Program-made: the position numbers and the translations under genes | Shown here: piece by piece, positions 24,984 through 34,678 of the stretch | Numbering within the stretch: the first letter of the stretch is position 1 | How the letters are laid out: the number at the start of each line of letters is the position of its first letter | Notes under the pieces: model-generated | What the model was told of the DNA's origin: nothing | Database searches by the model: none | What the model saw: only the letters and a program-made list of their open reading frames with translations | Source of the DNA: CAVAWX01 sp963642995 | GTDB taxonomy: Bacteria > Actinomycetota > Coriobacteriia > Coriobacteriales > QAMH01 | NCBI GenBank assembly: GCA_963642995.1 | Contig: CAVIIZ010000001.1 | Location: 1 to 64,000 of the forward strand | Reading direction: 5' to 3' | DNA: 64,000 bases

Positions 24984-25291
24984 ACCCTTTCCCCGGCATG
25001 GCTTTTCGCATCTGCCGCACCTGCGGCCGGTGCATGCCGCACGCCTGCCGCGAGAAGACATTACCCGTGCGGCCTTTGGGAAAACCACCCCCCGTTTTGA
25101 AGATTTTTTTCCGTACGCCCCCAAACAAAATCCAAACGCCATCCGGACAGGACCTGAACACGGCTTTCAGGTCCCGGACGTTTCACACGGCATCCAAACG
25201 AAGGCAAAGAAGACCACGGCGCATCGCCGACGGGAAAAGAGCGTTTCCCAAACGCCCGCAGACGAAAACCCGGACGGAATCGAAACGGACT
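24984..25291. other. Non-coding interval between pncC and the recA promoter
   Basis: About 310 bases with no supported gene. The only clear structure is the strong hairpin at 25145-25179. Several short T or G runs occur (for example an A7 run near 25105 on the minus strand), but no riboswitch was recognised. Confidence 0.5.
25145..25179 (-). terminator. Strong hairpin downstream of pncC, possible terminator
   Basis: GGACCTGAA (25150-25158) pairs perfectly with TTCAGGTCC (25166-25174) around a 7-base loop, and flanking CCGG sequences extend the stem. No T tract follows directly on either strand; on the minus strand a T/G-rich stretch comes later. It may end the rimO-pgsA-pncC transcript and insulate recA. 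Confidence 0.45.
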
Positions 25292-25771
25292 CTACAACGC
25301 TTCCATCAAAAGTCCGAGCGCGCGGTGCACGGCAAGCTCGCGCACCTCGGCGCGCGTTTGCCCCCGCACCGTCGTGCAGGCGCGCGTCCCGTTTGCATCC
25401 GCAAGCCCGAAGCACACCGTGCCCACCGGACGGCCCGGCTGCGCCCCGCCAGGTCCTGCGATTCCCGTGGTCGCCACCGCGATGTCGCAGGAAAGCAGCT
25501 TGCGCGCGCCTTGCGCCATGGACATCGCGACCTCCTCGGAGACGACGCCGCAACGCTCCACGAGCTGCGCCGGCACGCCGAGCACGTCCGACTTCGTTTG
25601 CGCCCAATACGCGACGACGCCGCCCTTGAACACGGCAGACGCCCCCGCCACGTCCGTGATCGCGCCCGCCACGAGGCCGCCCGTGCACGACTCGGCGCAG
25701 GCAAGCGTCGCGCCCGCCGCCCCGGCGGCCTCGACGAGCTCCCTTGCCAAAGCCGCGTTATCTTTCGCCAT
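25292..25771 (-). CDS. pncC: Nicotinamide-nucleotide amidohydrolase PncC (CinA C-terminal domain)
   Basis: A 159-residue CinA-type amidohydrolase. LACAESCTGGLVAGAI near the N-terminus, YWAQTKSDVLGV, and ATTGIAGPGGAQPGRPVGTV are the family signatures; the nucleophilic serine sits in the SCTGG motif. It deamidates NMN to nicotinate mononucleotide, recycling pyridine nucleotides, and would feed the NadE pathway. The ATG at 25771 is preferred to ATG 25777 because GGGAGG lies about 8 bases before it. It overlaps the end of pgsA by 14 bases. rimO-pgsA-cinA/pncC-recA is a common bacterial order. Confidence 0.9.
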   Translation of the reverse strand: MAKDNAALARELVEAAGAAGATLACAESCTGGLVAGAITDVAGASAVFKGGVVAYWAQTKSDVLGVPAQLVERCGVVSEEVAMSMAQGARKLLSCDIAVATTGIAGPGGAQPGRPVGTVCFGLADANGTRACTTVRGQTRAEVRELAVHRALGLLMEAL

Positions 25772-26399
25772 CTGCATCGCCTCCCGCGAACAGATGGCGC
25801 GCCTTGGCGAAGTAGTCGGCCATCGACAAGACGGTGGCCACGACCGCCGCGAGCAGCACGGCCCAGGCAAAAGCCGTGAAGGCCGTCGCCGCGCCGCCGC
25901 CGTCTATCTGCATCCCCAGCGCGTACTTCACGATGAAGAGCAATATGGCCGCAATCTGCAAGACGGTCTTGGCCTTGCCGAACCAGCTAGCGGCGATGAC
26001 CTCGCCTTTCGATGCCGCGACCATGCGCAGGCCCGAGACGATGAACTCGCGCGCGATGATGACGAGCGCGACCCAGCTGGGAAACTGCTGCAGCTCGACC
26101 AAGGCCAGAAGCGCCGCGCACACGAGTATCTTGTCGGCGAGCGGGTCCATGAACTTGCCGATGTCGGTGACCTGCCCGCGCGAACGGGCGAGATGGCCGT
26201 CGAGGGCGTCGGTGGCAGAGATCGCCGCGAAGACGGCCGCCGCGACCCACGGCTGCACCGCCGCCCAAAAACCCGGGTCGGGAAACCACGCCGGCCACGG
26301 CGAGAGCAGCACCGCGACGAAAACGGGGATGAGCAGGATGCGCACGAGGGTGACGATGTTGGCAGGCGTCGCCAGCTCCTCTTTGAAGCCGGGGTTCAT
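25758..26399 (-). CDS. pgsA: CDP-diacylglycerol--glycerol-3-phosphate 3-phosphatidyltransferase
   Basis: A 213-residue membrane protein with about five hydrophobic segments. The CDP-alcohol phosphotransferase signature D-x2-DG-x2-AR-x8-G-x3-D-x3-D is complete in DALDGHLARSRGQVTDIG followed by KFMDPLADK. It makes phosphatidylglycerol phosphate, the first step to phosphatidylglycerol and cardiolipin. ATG 26399 overlaps the rimO stop (ATGA), and the gene end overlaps pncC, so the three are translationally coupled. Confidence 0.93.
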   Translation of the reverse strand: MNPGFKEELATPANIVTLVRILLIPVFVAVLLSPWPAWFPDPGFWAAVQPWVAAAVFAAISATDALDGHLARSRGQVTDIGKFMDPLADKILVCAALLALVELQQFPSWVALVIIAREFIVSGLRMVAASKGEVIAASWFGKAKTVLQIAAILLFIVKYALGMQIDGGGAATAFTAFAWAVLLAAVVATVLSMADYFAKARHLFAGGDADGER

Positions 26400-27838
26400 G
26401 AAAACCGCGCCCCCTCCCCCGCACCCGCGGCGCCGTCGTCCGCGTCCAAAAGCTCTCCCACCAGCTCGTGGCAGAAGGCGTCGACGATGCGCACGCGGAC
26501 AAAGGAGCCCACGGGCAGCGCGTCGGCAGACGGAACGGGCACGTGCACCTGCCCGTCCACTTCAGGCGCCTGGAACTGGGCGCGGCACAGCGCCTCCGGG
26601 CCGCCGTCAGTCTCCTCGAAACCCTCGACCAGCACATCGTGGACTTGCCCCACGCGCGCCTCGGCGCGTCGCCACCCCGCATGCTCGACCACGTCCAGCA
26701 GGCGTTGCGCGCGCGCGAGCTTCTCGTCGTCGTCGAGCTGGCCGCGCAACCCGGCCGCCGCAGATCCCTCCTCGCGCGAATAGGGAAAGACCCCGCCGAA
26801 GTCGAAGGCGGCCGCATCGGCGAAATCCACGAGCGCCTCGGCCTGTTCGGGCGTCTCGCCCGGGAAACCGGCCATGAAGGTGGTGCGCAGCCCCACGTCG
26901 GGAAGCACCTCGCGCACGTGGGCGGCCAGCGCGAGGTATTCCTCGGCCGAACCCCTGCGGTTCATGGCCTCCAGCACCCGGGACTCGCAGTGCTGCAGCG
27001 GGATGTCCAGATAGGAGCAGACGTTGCCCGTGTCGCGCATGAGGGAAAGCAGATCGTCGCCTATGCCCTCCGGTTGCGTGTACATCACGCGAAACCAGGT
27101 GGACGGAAAGCGCGCGGCGGCCTCGGAGAGCAGGTGCGCGAGGGTGTCGGGCTCGGGAAAATCGCCGCCCCATATCCCCGTGTCCTGCCCGATGAAGACG
27201 ATCTCGGCCACGCCGGCGCCCACCAGGCCCGCGACCTCGGAGAGGATATCGTCAAGCGAAAAGCTGCGGTAGCGGCCGCGTATGTGGGGGATCATGCAAT
27301 ACGAGCAGAAGCGGTCGCAGCCATCCGAAACCTTCACGTAGGCAAAGGCCTGCTCGCGGCTCCTCCAGCCGCCCCGCTCCGTCGCGGCCGCGGCCTCGCC
27401 GGCCCCTGCGCCCGCGCCGTCGCCCGCCCCGCCTGCAGGGCCTATGATCCGCGCGACCGCCTCGACCACGTGCTCTTCGGCGTCAGCCGGCAGGAAACCG
27501 GCGACTTCGGAAAGCTCGTCGGCCAGCTCGTCGCCGTAGCGCGAGGGCATGCAGCCGGCGACGAGCACCTTGCCCGCGTGCTCCGTGCCTTCCTGCGCCG
27601 AAAGCACCGAGAATATCTCGTCTATGCTCTCGGCGGTGGCGCTGGCAAGAAACGAGCAGGTGTTGACGATGACCAGGTCGGCGTCTGCCGCATCTGCGGC
27701 CACCCCGTATCCCGCCGCCGCAAGGCGCGTGCGCATCTTGTCGGTGTCCACCTCGTTTTTCGCGCACCCCAGCGTGACGAAGGCCACGCGCGGGGCGGCG
27801 TTCGTGCCGCCGTTTTCACACATAGAAGGCTCTGCCAT
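26396..27838 (-). CDS. rimO: Ribosomal protein S12 methylthiotransferase RimO
   Basis: A 480-residue enzyme. The N-terminal MTTase domain has cluster cysteines in LGCAKNEVD, NTCSFL and AGCMPSRY. The radical SAM motif SDGCDRFCSYCMIP follows near residue 175, and a C-terminal TRAM-like region ends the protein. It adds a methylthio group to an aspartate of ribosomal protein S12 using two [4Fe-4S] clusters. The linker GPAGGAGDGAGAGAGE before the radical SAM domain is an Ala/Gly insertion. ATG 27838 is preceded by GAGGACGG. MiaB-type relatives are distinguished by the VxxPYSREEGS context and the S12-type VFPYSREEGS motif. Confidence 0.92.
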   Translation of the reverse strand: MAEPSMCENGGTNAAPRVAFVTLGCAKNEVDTDKMRTRLAAAGYGVAADAADADLVIVNTCSFLASATAESIDEIFSVLSAQEGTEHAGKVLVAGCMPSRYGDELADELSEVAGFLPADAEEHVVEAVARIIGPAGGAGDGAGAGAGEAAAATERGGWRSREQAFAYVKVSDGCDRFCSYCMIPHIRGRYRSFSLDDILSEVAGLVGAGVAEIVFIGQDTGIWGGDFPEPDTLAHLLSEAAARFPSTWFRVMYTQPEGIGDDLLSLMRDTGNVCSYLDIPLQHCESRVLEAMNRRGSAEEYLALAAHVREVLPDVGLRTTFMAGFPGETPEQAEALVDFADAAAFDFGGVFPYSREEGSAAAGLRGQLDDDEKLARAQRLLDVVEHAGWRRAEARVGQVHDVLVEGFEETDGGPEALCRAQFQAPEVDGQVHVPVPSADALPVGSFVRVRIVDAFCHELVGELLDADDGAAGAGEGARFS

Positions 27839-27914
27839 CCGTCCTCGCCGTCCTCGCTTGCCGCTGCGGGCGCGCGCGCCGCACCCGTCTGCGCCCGCGT
27901 CCGCGCCCCATGTT

Positions 27915-28412
27915 CTAGCGGTAGTTGCCGAACTGCAGCGGCAACCCGTATTCCCTGTCCTTCAAAAACGCGATGACGGCCTGCAAATCGTCGCGCTTGG
28001 GACCGGTGACGCGCAGCTTCTCCCCCTCGATTTGCACTTTCACCTTGAATTTCTCGGCTTTTATGTCCTTGGAGATGCGCTTTGCCGTGTCGGCGTCGAT
28101 GCCCTGCACCAACGTGCCCCGGCGGCGCACCATGCCGCCCGACGCGTCCTCGTCGTCGCCCCAGCGCACGCAGGCCAGATCGACCTTGCGCTTGACCAGC
28201 GCAGAGCCCAGCACGTCGACCACCTGGCCTGCCGTGAAGGCGCTCGGCGCGAGCACGGTGAAGGTGGCGGCCGCGCGGTCGAACTCGATTTTCGCGCCCG
28301 AGTCCTTCAGGTCGTAGCGCTGCGAGAGCGCCTTCGACGCCTGGTTGTAGGCGTTGTCCACCTCTTGCAGGTCGCACTCGGACATGATGTCGAAGCTGTT
28401 GTCTTTTGCCAT
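27915..28412 (-). CDS. yajQ: YajQ-family nucleotide-binding protein
   Basis: A 165-residue protein that matches YajQ along its full length: KDNSFDIMSECDLQEVDNAYNQA at the start, then QRYDLKDSGAKIEFD and a C-terminal AVIAFLKDREYGLPLQF GNYR ending. The family has two ferredoxin-like domains; some members bind cyclic di-GMP, and others bind RNA or nucleotides. The role in this organism is not known. AAAGGAAC precedes the ATG. It lies 15 bases downstream of rodZ and 76 bases upstream of rimO. Confidence 0.9.
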   Translation of the reverse strand: MAKDNSFDIMSECDLQEVDNAYNQASKALSQRYDLKDSGAKIEFDRAAATFTVLAPSAFTAGQVVDVLGSALVKRKVDLACVRWGDDEDASGGMVRRRGTLVQGIDADTAKRISKDIKAEKFKVKVQIEGEKLRVTGPKRDDLQAVIAFLKDREYGLPLQFGNYR

Positions 28413-28427
28413 CGGATGTTCCTTTCC

Positions 28428-30059
28428 CTATCTCGCGGCGCCCGCCGCGTTTGCCGTCTGGATGGACAGCGAGAGCTTGCCCGTCCCGTCTTGCTGGCGC
28501 TCGACGGACACCTCCTGGCCGTTTTCGGTGACCTTCACCGCATCCGGATTGCCGAAGGTGGCCTCCATGGACTCCGTGACCTGAAAACTGCGGCTCCAAG
28601 GCCCCACCGCGGTGCCGCTGTAGGCCTTGTCGTCGTCGTAAGTCACGTTCACGAGCGAGGTCTTTCCCGCATCCACCACGATGGAAACCGAGACGGGGTT
28701 GCCGTTGGTCGTCGTGACCGTGGCAGAGGCGCTGCCCTCGTCTTGGGTGGCCACGCTGTCGTCGTGCGCGCCGCCTTGCACCTGGATGATGCCCGTGCTG
28801 CCGGACCCCGCGGTGCCGACGAGGAAGGCGGCGACGATGGCAACGGCCGCCACGAGGAAGATGACGGCGATGGCGATGAGGCGCGTGCGTCTTTCGCTGA
28901 AGATGGAGGCGATGGCGCCCAGCAGCATCTGGAAGAGGTTCTGCTGGCGGGTGAGGGTGCTGCGCAGCTCGCGCTCCTCCTCGTCGCGCCGGCGGCGGCT
29001 GCGCCGGCGGTCGGCGCGGTCGCGTTCCGCCGAGATCTCCTCGTCGGTGGCGGCGAGCGCATCGGAAAGCCCCGTGCCTTCCTCGCCTGTCCCCGCTGCC
29101 TCCGCCGTCGCGCGAGAGAGGCGCCCGGATGCGCCCGGCCCATGCGATGCGCCCGCTTCGGCAGTCGCATGTGCCGGCCGCGCCTGCGCCGCGCCCTCGC
29201 CCCCGGCCGCATCGCGCTCGCGCATCTTGCGCTTGTACTCCTCGAACGCGCTGTGGCGCAGGCGGCCGTGGCGCAAGGGGGCAGACGGGGAGGACGCCGG
29301 ATCCGAAGAGGCGCAAGGAGACGGCGCCGAGGCGTCTGCGCCGAAAGAGTCGAGGGCGTCCGGAAGCTGCGCGTCGCGCGCCCCCCTCCCGAGACGTCCG
29401 CCGTCCCCCCGGCCGGCGCCCGCGCGCCGCGAGGAGCCTTCGTGGGCGTTTTCCGCTTCGATACGCCGCGAGCCGCCCGGACGGCGCGAGGCGACGCGCC
29501 CGGCATCCGCACGCCCCCCGTCGCGCCTGTCCGCCCCGTCGGCGGCAAGGCCTGCCGTGCGGCCATGCCCGCGGCGCGGCGCATCCGCCGCGTTGCGCTT
29601 GCCCACGACCTTTACGTTGCGGGCGGTGTTTTGCTCCGTGGCCGCCCGTGCGACGTCGCGACGCTCCTCGTCGGTCTTCTCGCGCTCGTCGGTCATCTGC
29701 CTGGCGGCGTCCCTTCCCCGCGAGACGGGTTTGGCGCCCTGCGGGCGGCGCATGCCGAAGCGCCCGTCGCCGCGCCTCGCGTATTCGGCGTTTCGCGCGA
29801 TCTCGCGGCGTTGCTCGTATTCGGCCAGCTCGCCTTCGTACACCGAGAGCACCTCGCGCGGATCCAGCCCCAGCAGGCGCGCATACGACGAGAGCATGCC
29901 CTGCGCATAGCCCTTCGCGGGAAAATGCGCGTAATCGCCGGCCTCGAAGGTGGCGAGCACCCTCGCGCGGATATTGGTGGTCTCGGCGGCCTCGGAAAGC
30001 GACATCCCGATGGCCTCGCGGCGCATCCGGAGCATGTCGCCTATCTTGTAGCTTTGCAC
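28428..30059 (-). CDS. rodZ: RodZ-like cell-shape protein (HTH, transmembrane helix, DUF4115)
   Basis: A 543-residue protein. Residues about 3-70 form an Xre-type HTH (KIGDMLRMRREAIGMSLSEAAE). A single membrane helix (LIAIAVIFLVAAVAIVAAFLV) lies near residue 395, and a C-terminal DUF4115-like beta domain follows (VSVSIVVDAGKTSLVNVTYDD). RodZ links MreB to the wall-elongation machinery in rods. The cytoplasmic linker of about 300 residues is very long, arginine/alanine/glycine rich and probably disordered. The start is taken as GTG 30059 with AGAGGGGTG upstream, directly after the ftsK stop at 30064. If MreB is absent in the genome the protein could serve another membrane-anchored regulatory role. 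Confidence 0.85.
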   Translation of the reverse strand: MQSYKIGDMLRMRREAIGMSLSEAAETTNIRARVLATFEAGDYAHFPAKGYAQGMLSSYARLLGLDPREVLSVYEGELAEYEQRREIARNAEYARRGDGRFGMRRPQGAKPVSRGRDAARQMTDEREKTDEERRDVARAATEQNTARNVKVVGKRNAADAPRRGHGRTAGLAADGADRRDGGRADAGRVASRRPGGSRRIEAENAHEGSSRRAGAGRGDGGRLGRGARDAQLPDALDSFGADASAPSPCASSDPASSPSAPLRHGRLRHSAFEEYKRKMRERDAAGGEGAAQARPAHATAEAGASHGPGASGRLSRATAEAAGTGEEGTGLSDALAATDEEISAERDRADRRRSRRRRDEEERELRSTLTRQQNLFQMLLGAIASIFSERRTRLIAIAVIFLVAAVAIVAAFLVGTAGSGSTGIIQVQGGAHDDSVATQDEGSASATVTTTNGNPVSVSIVVDAGKTSLVNVTYDDDKAYSGTAVGPWSRSFQVTESMEATFGNPDAVKVTENGQEVSVERQQDGTGKLSLSIQTANAAGAAR

Positions 30060-30063
30060 GACA

Positions 30064-32790
30064 TCACCCCTCTTCCTCCACGCCCGCCATGGCGCGCAGC
30101 TCGTCGAGGTCCTCCACGCTCTCGAGCAGCACGTCGCGCGCCTTGCTCCCGCGGCCGGGACCGACCACGCCGAGCTCTTCGAGCTCGTCCATGATGCGCC
30201 CTGCACGCGAGTAGCCCACCTTCAGACGGCGCTGCAGCATCGACGTCGAGCCCAGCCCCGCGTTCACCACGGCCTCGGCCGCCTGCCACACGAGCGGGTC
30301 GCCGTCGCCTGCGCCGGATGCGCCGGATGCAGCCGCGCCGCCGGATGCGCCTGCCAGCGCCGTCTTCAGTATGTCCGTATGGTAGACCGCCTCGCCCTGC
30401 GATTTCAGATGCTCGACCACGGCCTCGACCTCGGCCTCGGACACGTAGACGCCCTGGATGCGCTTGGGCTTTCCCCATTCGGGGCGCACGAAGAGCATGT
30501 CGCCGTTGCCCGTGAGCTTTTCGGCGCCGGATTGGTCGATGATCACGCGCGACTCGACGTTGGTGGCCACCGTGCAGGCCATGCGGTTCGTGATGTTGGC
30601 CTTGATCATGCCCGTGACCACGGAAGACTTCGGGCTTTGCGTGGCGATGATGAGGTGGATGCCGACGGCGCGCGCGAGCTGCGAGATGCGCACGATGGAA
30701 TCCTCCACCTCCTTGCCCGCGACCATCATCAGGTCGGTCAGCTCGTCGATGATGACGACGATGTAGGAGATCTCGTCGGGACGCCCCGTCTCCTCGTCGT
30801 CGAGCTTTCCGGCGGCGACCATCTTGTTGTAGCCCGCGATGTTGCGCGCGCCCACCTGCTCGAACACCTTCAGGCGCCGCTCCATCTCGGCCACCGCCCA
30901 TTTCAAGGCGCTTGCCGCCTCCTTGGGGTCTGTGACGGGCGGCACGTAGAGATGCGGGATGCCCTCGTAGGGTTTGAACTCGACGCGCTTGGGGTCGACC
31001 ATGATCATGCGGACCTGGTCCGGCGTCGTGCGCATGAGCATCGTCGTGATCATGCCGTTCAAGGCCACGGACTTGCCCGAGCCCGTCGTGCCGGCCACGA
31101 GCAGATGGGGCATCTTGGCCAAGTCGAGGCAGATCTTGTTGCCGTCCACGTCCTCGCCTATGGCCATGGACAGCGGGCTGTCGCCCGCCTGCCCGATGAC
31201 GTCGCCCAGATACACCGTCTCGCGGTGCTTGTTGGGGATCTCGACGCCCACGAGCGAGGTGCGCGGAATCTGCGCGATGCGCACGCCGGAGGCCGCCAGC
31301 GACAGCGCGATGTCGTCTGCCAGGTTCACGAGGGTGGACATGCGGGTGCCGCGCGGCAGCTCGATCTTGAACACGGTGACGGTAGGGCCTGCCGTCCATC
31401 CGGCGACATGCGCGGGCACGCCGAAGTCCTCGAGCGTCTGCTGCAGCTCGTCGGCCACCTCCTGCAGCTCCGCAGGCGCCGAGGAGCGGCGCTTGCCGCA
31501 CACCTTCAATATGCCCGCAGGCGGCAGCGAGTAGGCCTCGTCGTCTGCGGCGCCCCGGGCGGGTTTCACTGTCGCGGATCTCGAGGCCGCTTGCCCGGCG
31601 CCCGCGTTGCCCGCGCCCTTCACGGCACGCCCTCGGCCCTCCTTCGCATCTTCGTGCGCAGCGCCCTCCTCTGCCGCGGATGGCGAAGCAGGCGAGGCGC
31701 CCGGCATGCGCTTCGTGCCCGCGCGGCCGCGGCGTTCGCGTTTGCGCGCGCCGCCCGCATCGTCCGGGTTCACCGTCTCGCCGGCAAGCTCCCCGTCTGC
31801 GCCGAAGGTCTCGCTCTCGCAGGCCCCGTCCTCTCGCGCTGCATCGGCGCCCCCCTTCGCGGCAACAGCGCCGGCCTCGCGTTTCAACACGCGCGTGCCG
31901 CCCGCCTTGGCCGCCCCTCCGCGCCGGCGCAGCTTGTTGCCGAAGAGCAGGGTCTCGTCGCTTTCGGGCCGGCACTCGCGCGCCTGCTCCAGGTCCAGCT
32001 GCTCGAAGTCGCCGGGCAGCGCGGCGTCGGCGCCGCGGGCTCCGGACGAGAAGCTCGCCTTGTCGCGGCGTATCTTCTTCTCCTCGCGCCCGAGCGTGAG
32101 GAAGTCCCTCATGCGGGAGAGGCCGCCGGAAATGGAGAAACCGGCCAGCACGAGGCCGGCGACCCCGAAGCCCGCGAGCACGATCGTCGCGATGACGCGG
32201 CCGAGAGGCGCCATCAAAAGCCAGGCCACGGCAGCGCCCGCATATCCGCCGCCAGCCACGAGCGCCTCCGCGGAGAAAAGCGACATGGGGTCGCCGTCGC
32301 GCACGGGCGGCTGCCACAAGGCCAAAAGCCCCATCGCGGCGACGATGACGACGAGCATGCCGGCCACGAGGCGCAAAGCCCGGGTCTCGGCGGTCTTCGT
32401 GAAGAAGAACAGCCCCCAGGCCGCGAAGGCGACGGGGAACAGGTAGGCGCCCAGCCCGAGGCCCGAATGCAAACCGGAGGATATGGCGGCGGCGACGGGC
32501 GCGTCGACCGGCATGACGACGGCCACGAAGAGCACGATGCCGACGACAACTAAGGCGATCCCCGTCAAGTCGTCGCGCAGCCCCCCGTCCAGGCCCGCAT
32601 CCGGCGCGCGGCGTGCAGGCGCCGGAGCACGCCCCGTCCGCTCCCGGGCGCCTCCCCGCCCCTCTTGCGCGCGGGCGCGTGCAGGCGCTTTGCGACCCGC
32701 ATCGCCTGCGTCAGCCCCGTTGCGGGCAGCGGCGCCCCGCGCAGATGCACGGCCGCCCCGTGCGCTATGTCGCTTGTCGCGCGCGTTCAC
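30064..32790 (-). CDS. ftsK: DNA translocase FtsK/SpoIIIE
   Basis: A 908-residue protein. After a basic, disordered N-terminus come four to five membrane helices (about residues 75-215), then a long low-complexity linker. The motor has Walker A VAGTTGSGKSVAL near residue 567, Walker B YIVVIIDELTDLMM and HLIIATQSPKSSVVTG. The C-terminal gamma domain (YSRAGRIMDELEELGVVGP) recognises KOPS-type sequences. It pumps chromosome ends during septation and activates XerCD. The start is GTG with GAGGAA upstream. It lies 58 bases after rnj and 4 bases before rodZ. Confidence 0.95.
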   Translation of the reverse strand: MNARDKRHSARGGRASARGAAARNGADAGDAGRKAPARARAQEGRGGARERTGRAPAPARRAPDAGLDGGLRDDLTGIALVVVGIVLFVAVVMPVDAPVAAAISSGLHSGLGLGAYLFPVAFAAWGLFFFTKTAETRALRLVAGMLVVIVAAMGLLALWQPPVRDGDPMSLFSAEALVAGGGYAGAAVAWLLMAPLGRVIATIVLAGFGVAGLVLAGFSISGGLSRMRDFLTLGREEKKIRRDKASFSSGARGADAALPGDFEQLDLEQARECRPESDETLLFGNKLRRRGGAAKAGGTRVLKREAGAVAAKGGADAAREDGACESETFGADGELAGETVNPDDAGGARKRERRGRAGTKRMPGASPASPSAAEEGAAHEDAKEGRGRAVKGAGNAGAGQAASRSATVKPARGAADDEAYSLPPAGILKVCGKRRSSAPAELQEVADELQQTLEDFGVPAHVAGWTAGPTVTVFKIELPRGTRMSTLVNLADDIALSLAASGVRIAQIPRTSLVGVEIPNKHRETVYLGDVIGQAGDSPLSMAIGEDVDGNKICLDLAKMPHLLVAGTTGSGKSVALNGMITTMLMRTTPDQVRMIMVDPKRVEFKPYEGIPHLYVPPVTDPKEAASALKWAVAEMERRLKVFEQVGARNIAGYNKMVAAGKLDDEETGRPDEISYIVVIIDELTDLMMVAGKEVEDSIVRISQLARAVGIHLIIATQSPKSSVVTGMIKANITNRMACTVATNVESRVIIDQSGAEKLTGNGDMLFVRPEWGKPKRIQGVYVSEAEVEAVVEHLKSQGEAVYHTDILKTALAGASGGAAASGASGAGDGDPLVWQAAEAVVNAGLGSTSMLQRRLKVGYSRAGRIMDELEELGVVGPGRGSKARDVLLESVEDLDELRAMAGVEEEG

Positions 32791-32848
32791 GTTTCCTCGT
32801 GTCTCGCCTCTTCGTTTCGTGCTGAAAACAGTGCTGTCGAAAGTATAC

Positions 32849-34678
32849 CTAAACGTTCACGACGATGGGGACGACCACGGGGCGGCGCTTGGCGCGCTGC
32901 CAGATGAACTTCGACAGCTCGTCGCGCATGGCGCTCCTCGCCTTCGAGCGGCTCGCGCCGTGCGCCCGCACCACGTCGCGGGCCACGCGCGCGAGGTCTT
33001 CGCGGCACTCGGCCATGAAGGCGTCGTCGTCGAAACCCGGGATTCCGCGCATGACGACCTGCGGCTCGCCCGTCAGGCGTCCGCTGCGCCCCTCAAGGCA
33101 CACGACCACGCAGGCCAGGCCGTCAGAGGACATGGTCGCGCGGTCGGTCAGCACGTTTTGCCCGATGTCGCCCACCGACGAGCCGTCCACGTAGACGATG
33201 CCGCTTTCCACGGGCTCTCCGCGCCCGACTTTCCCGCCTCGCATCATGAGCGTGTCGCCGTTGTCCAAGATGAAGATGCGCTTCGGGTCCACGCCCACGG
33301 CCTCGGCCAGGCGCGCGTGCGCCCGCAGGTGCATGGCCTCGCCGTGCACCGGCAGGAAGTGGCGCGGCTTCACGATGGACAACACGATTTTCAGCTCTTC
33401 AGAGCCCGCGTGCCCGGAGACGTGCACGAGCGCGCGGTGGCGGTCCCACACGTCGGCGCCTATCTTGGACAGCTGGTTGACCACGCGGGTGACGCTTTTC
33501 TCGTTGCCGGGAACCGGCGTGGCAGAGATGATGACCGTGTCGCCGCGCTCGATGGAGACGCTGCGGTGCTCGCCCACCGACATGCGCGCGAGCGCCGAAA
33601 GCGGCTCGCCTTGGCTGCCCGTGCACAGCACGACGAGCTTGTGCGGCGCCATCTTGCCCACCTCGTAGGCGTCGACGATCAGGTCGTCCGGCACGTGCAG
33701 GTATCCCAGCTCGCGGGCTATCTTGGTGTTTTTCAGCATGGAGCGGCCCGTGACGGCCACCTTGCGCTTTGCCAGCTGCGCCGCATCGCATATCTGCTGG
33801 ATGCGGTGGATATGGCTTGCAAAGCTCGCGACGACGACCTTGCGCTTGGCCGAGCCTATGACCTGGCGCAGCGTGACGCCGACCTCGGCCTCGGATTTGG
33901 TGAAGGCAGACACCGTCGCGTTCGTCGAGTCGCTCATCAGCAAATCGACGCCCTCGGCGGAAAAGCGCGCGAGCGCCGCGAAATCCGTCAGCTCGCCGTC
34001 GATGGGCGTCTGGTCGAGCTTGAAGTCGCCGGTGTGCAAGACGGTGCCCGCCGGCGTGCGCATGAAGACGCCCATGGATCCCGGGATGGAGTGGTTCACC
34101 TTGAAGAACTCCATGTCGAAGCAGCCGAGGCAGGCCTTGCCGCCCCGGTGCACCTCGCGCAGCTCCGGATAATGCGACAGGCGGTGCTCCTCGAGCTTGC
34201 CCTCGATCAGGCCGAGCGTGAGCTTCGTGGCGATGACGGGCACCTTGCGGTCGAGGTCCTTCAGCAGGTAGGGCAAGGCGCCCGTGTGGTCTTCATGGCC
34301 GTGGGTGACGACGATGCCGCGCAGCTTGTGCGCGTTTTCGAGCACATAGGTGTAGTCGGGCAAGATGAGGTCGACGCCGACGTGCTCGTCGTCGGGAAAC
34401 ATCAGGCCGGCGTCGACCAAGATCATGTCGTTGCCGTACTCGAAGGCCGTCATGTTCTTGCCGATGGCGTCGAGGCCGCCCAGCGGGATGATGCGCAGGG
34501 CCTGCCCCTTCGCGTCGCCGCCCTGCTTCGACGAGCCGCCGCGTCCGCGCCTGCCGCGTCCGCGCCTTCGCTTGCCGCCCGCGCCCAGACGGGCCGCATC
34601 GGAGTTCGCGCGCTCGTTTCCCGATGCGCGCAGCTTGTCGGTGCCCTTCTTGGCGCCCGAATCGTTGGATTGTGACAT
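32849..34678 (-). CDS. rnj: Ribonuclease J
   Basis: A 609-residue metallo-beta-lactamase/beta-CASP ribonuclease. A basic Arg/Gly-rich N-terminal extension of about 60 residues precedes LRIIPLGGLDAIGKNM. Metal ligands lie in VTHGHEDHTGALPYL and LHTGDFKLDQT, and beta-CASP motifs in VHVSGHAGSEEL and FLPVHGEAMHL. RNase J has 5'-3' exo- and endonuclease activity in mRNA decay and rRNA maturation. ATG 34678 follows GAGGAG at about 12 bases. It lies downstream of dapA (143-base gap) and upstream of ftsK. Confidence 0.95.
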   Translation of the reverse strand: MSQSNDSGAKKGTDKLRASGNERANSDAARLGAGGKRRRGRGRRGRGGSSKQGGDAKGQALRIIPLGGLDAIGKNMTAFEYGNDMILVDAGLMFPDDEHVGVDLILPDYTYVLENAHKLRGIVVTHGHEDHTGALPYLLKDLDRKVPVIATKLTLGLIEGKLEEHRLSHYPELREVHRGGKACLGCFDMEFFKVNHSIPGSMGVFMRTPAGTVLHTGDFKLDQTPIDGELTDFAALARFSAEGVDLLMSDSTNATVSAFTKSEAEVGVTLRQVIGSAKRKVVVASFASHIHRIQQICDAAQLAKRKVAVTGRSMLKNTKIARELGYLHVPDDLIVDAYEVGKMAPHKLVVLCTGSQGEPLSALARMSVGEHRSVSIERGDTVIISATPVPGNEKSVTRVVNQLSKIGADVWDRHRALVHVSGHAGSEELKIVLSIVKPRHFLPVHGEAMHLRAHARLAEAVGVDPKRIFILDNGDTLMMRGGKVGRGEPVESGIVYVDGSSVGDIGQNVLTDRATMSSDGLACVVVCLEGRSGRLTGEPQVVMRGIPGFDDDAFMAECREDLARVARDVVRAHGASRSKARSAMRDELSKFIWQRAKRRPVVVPIVVNV

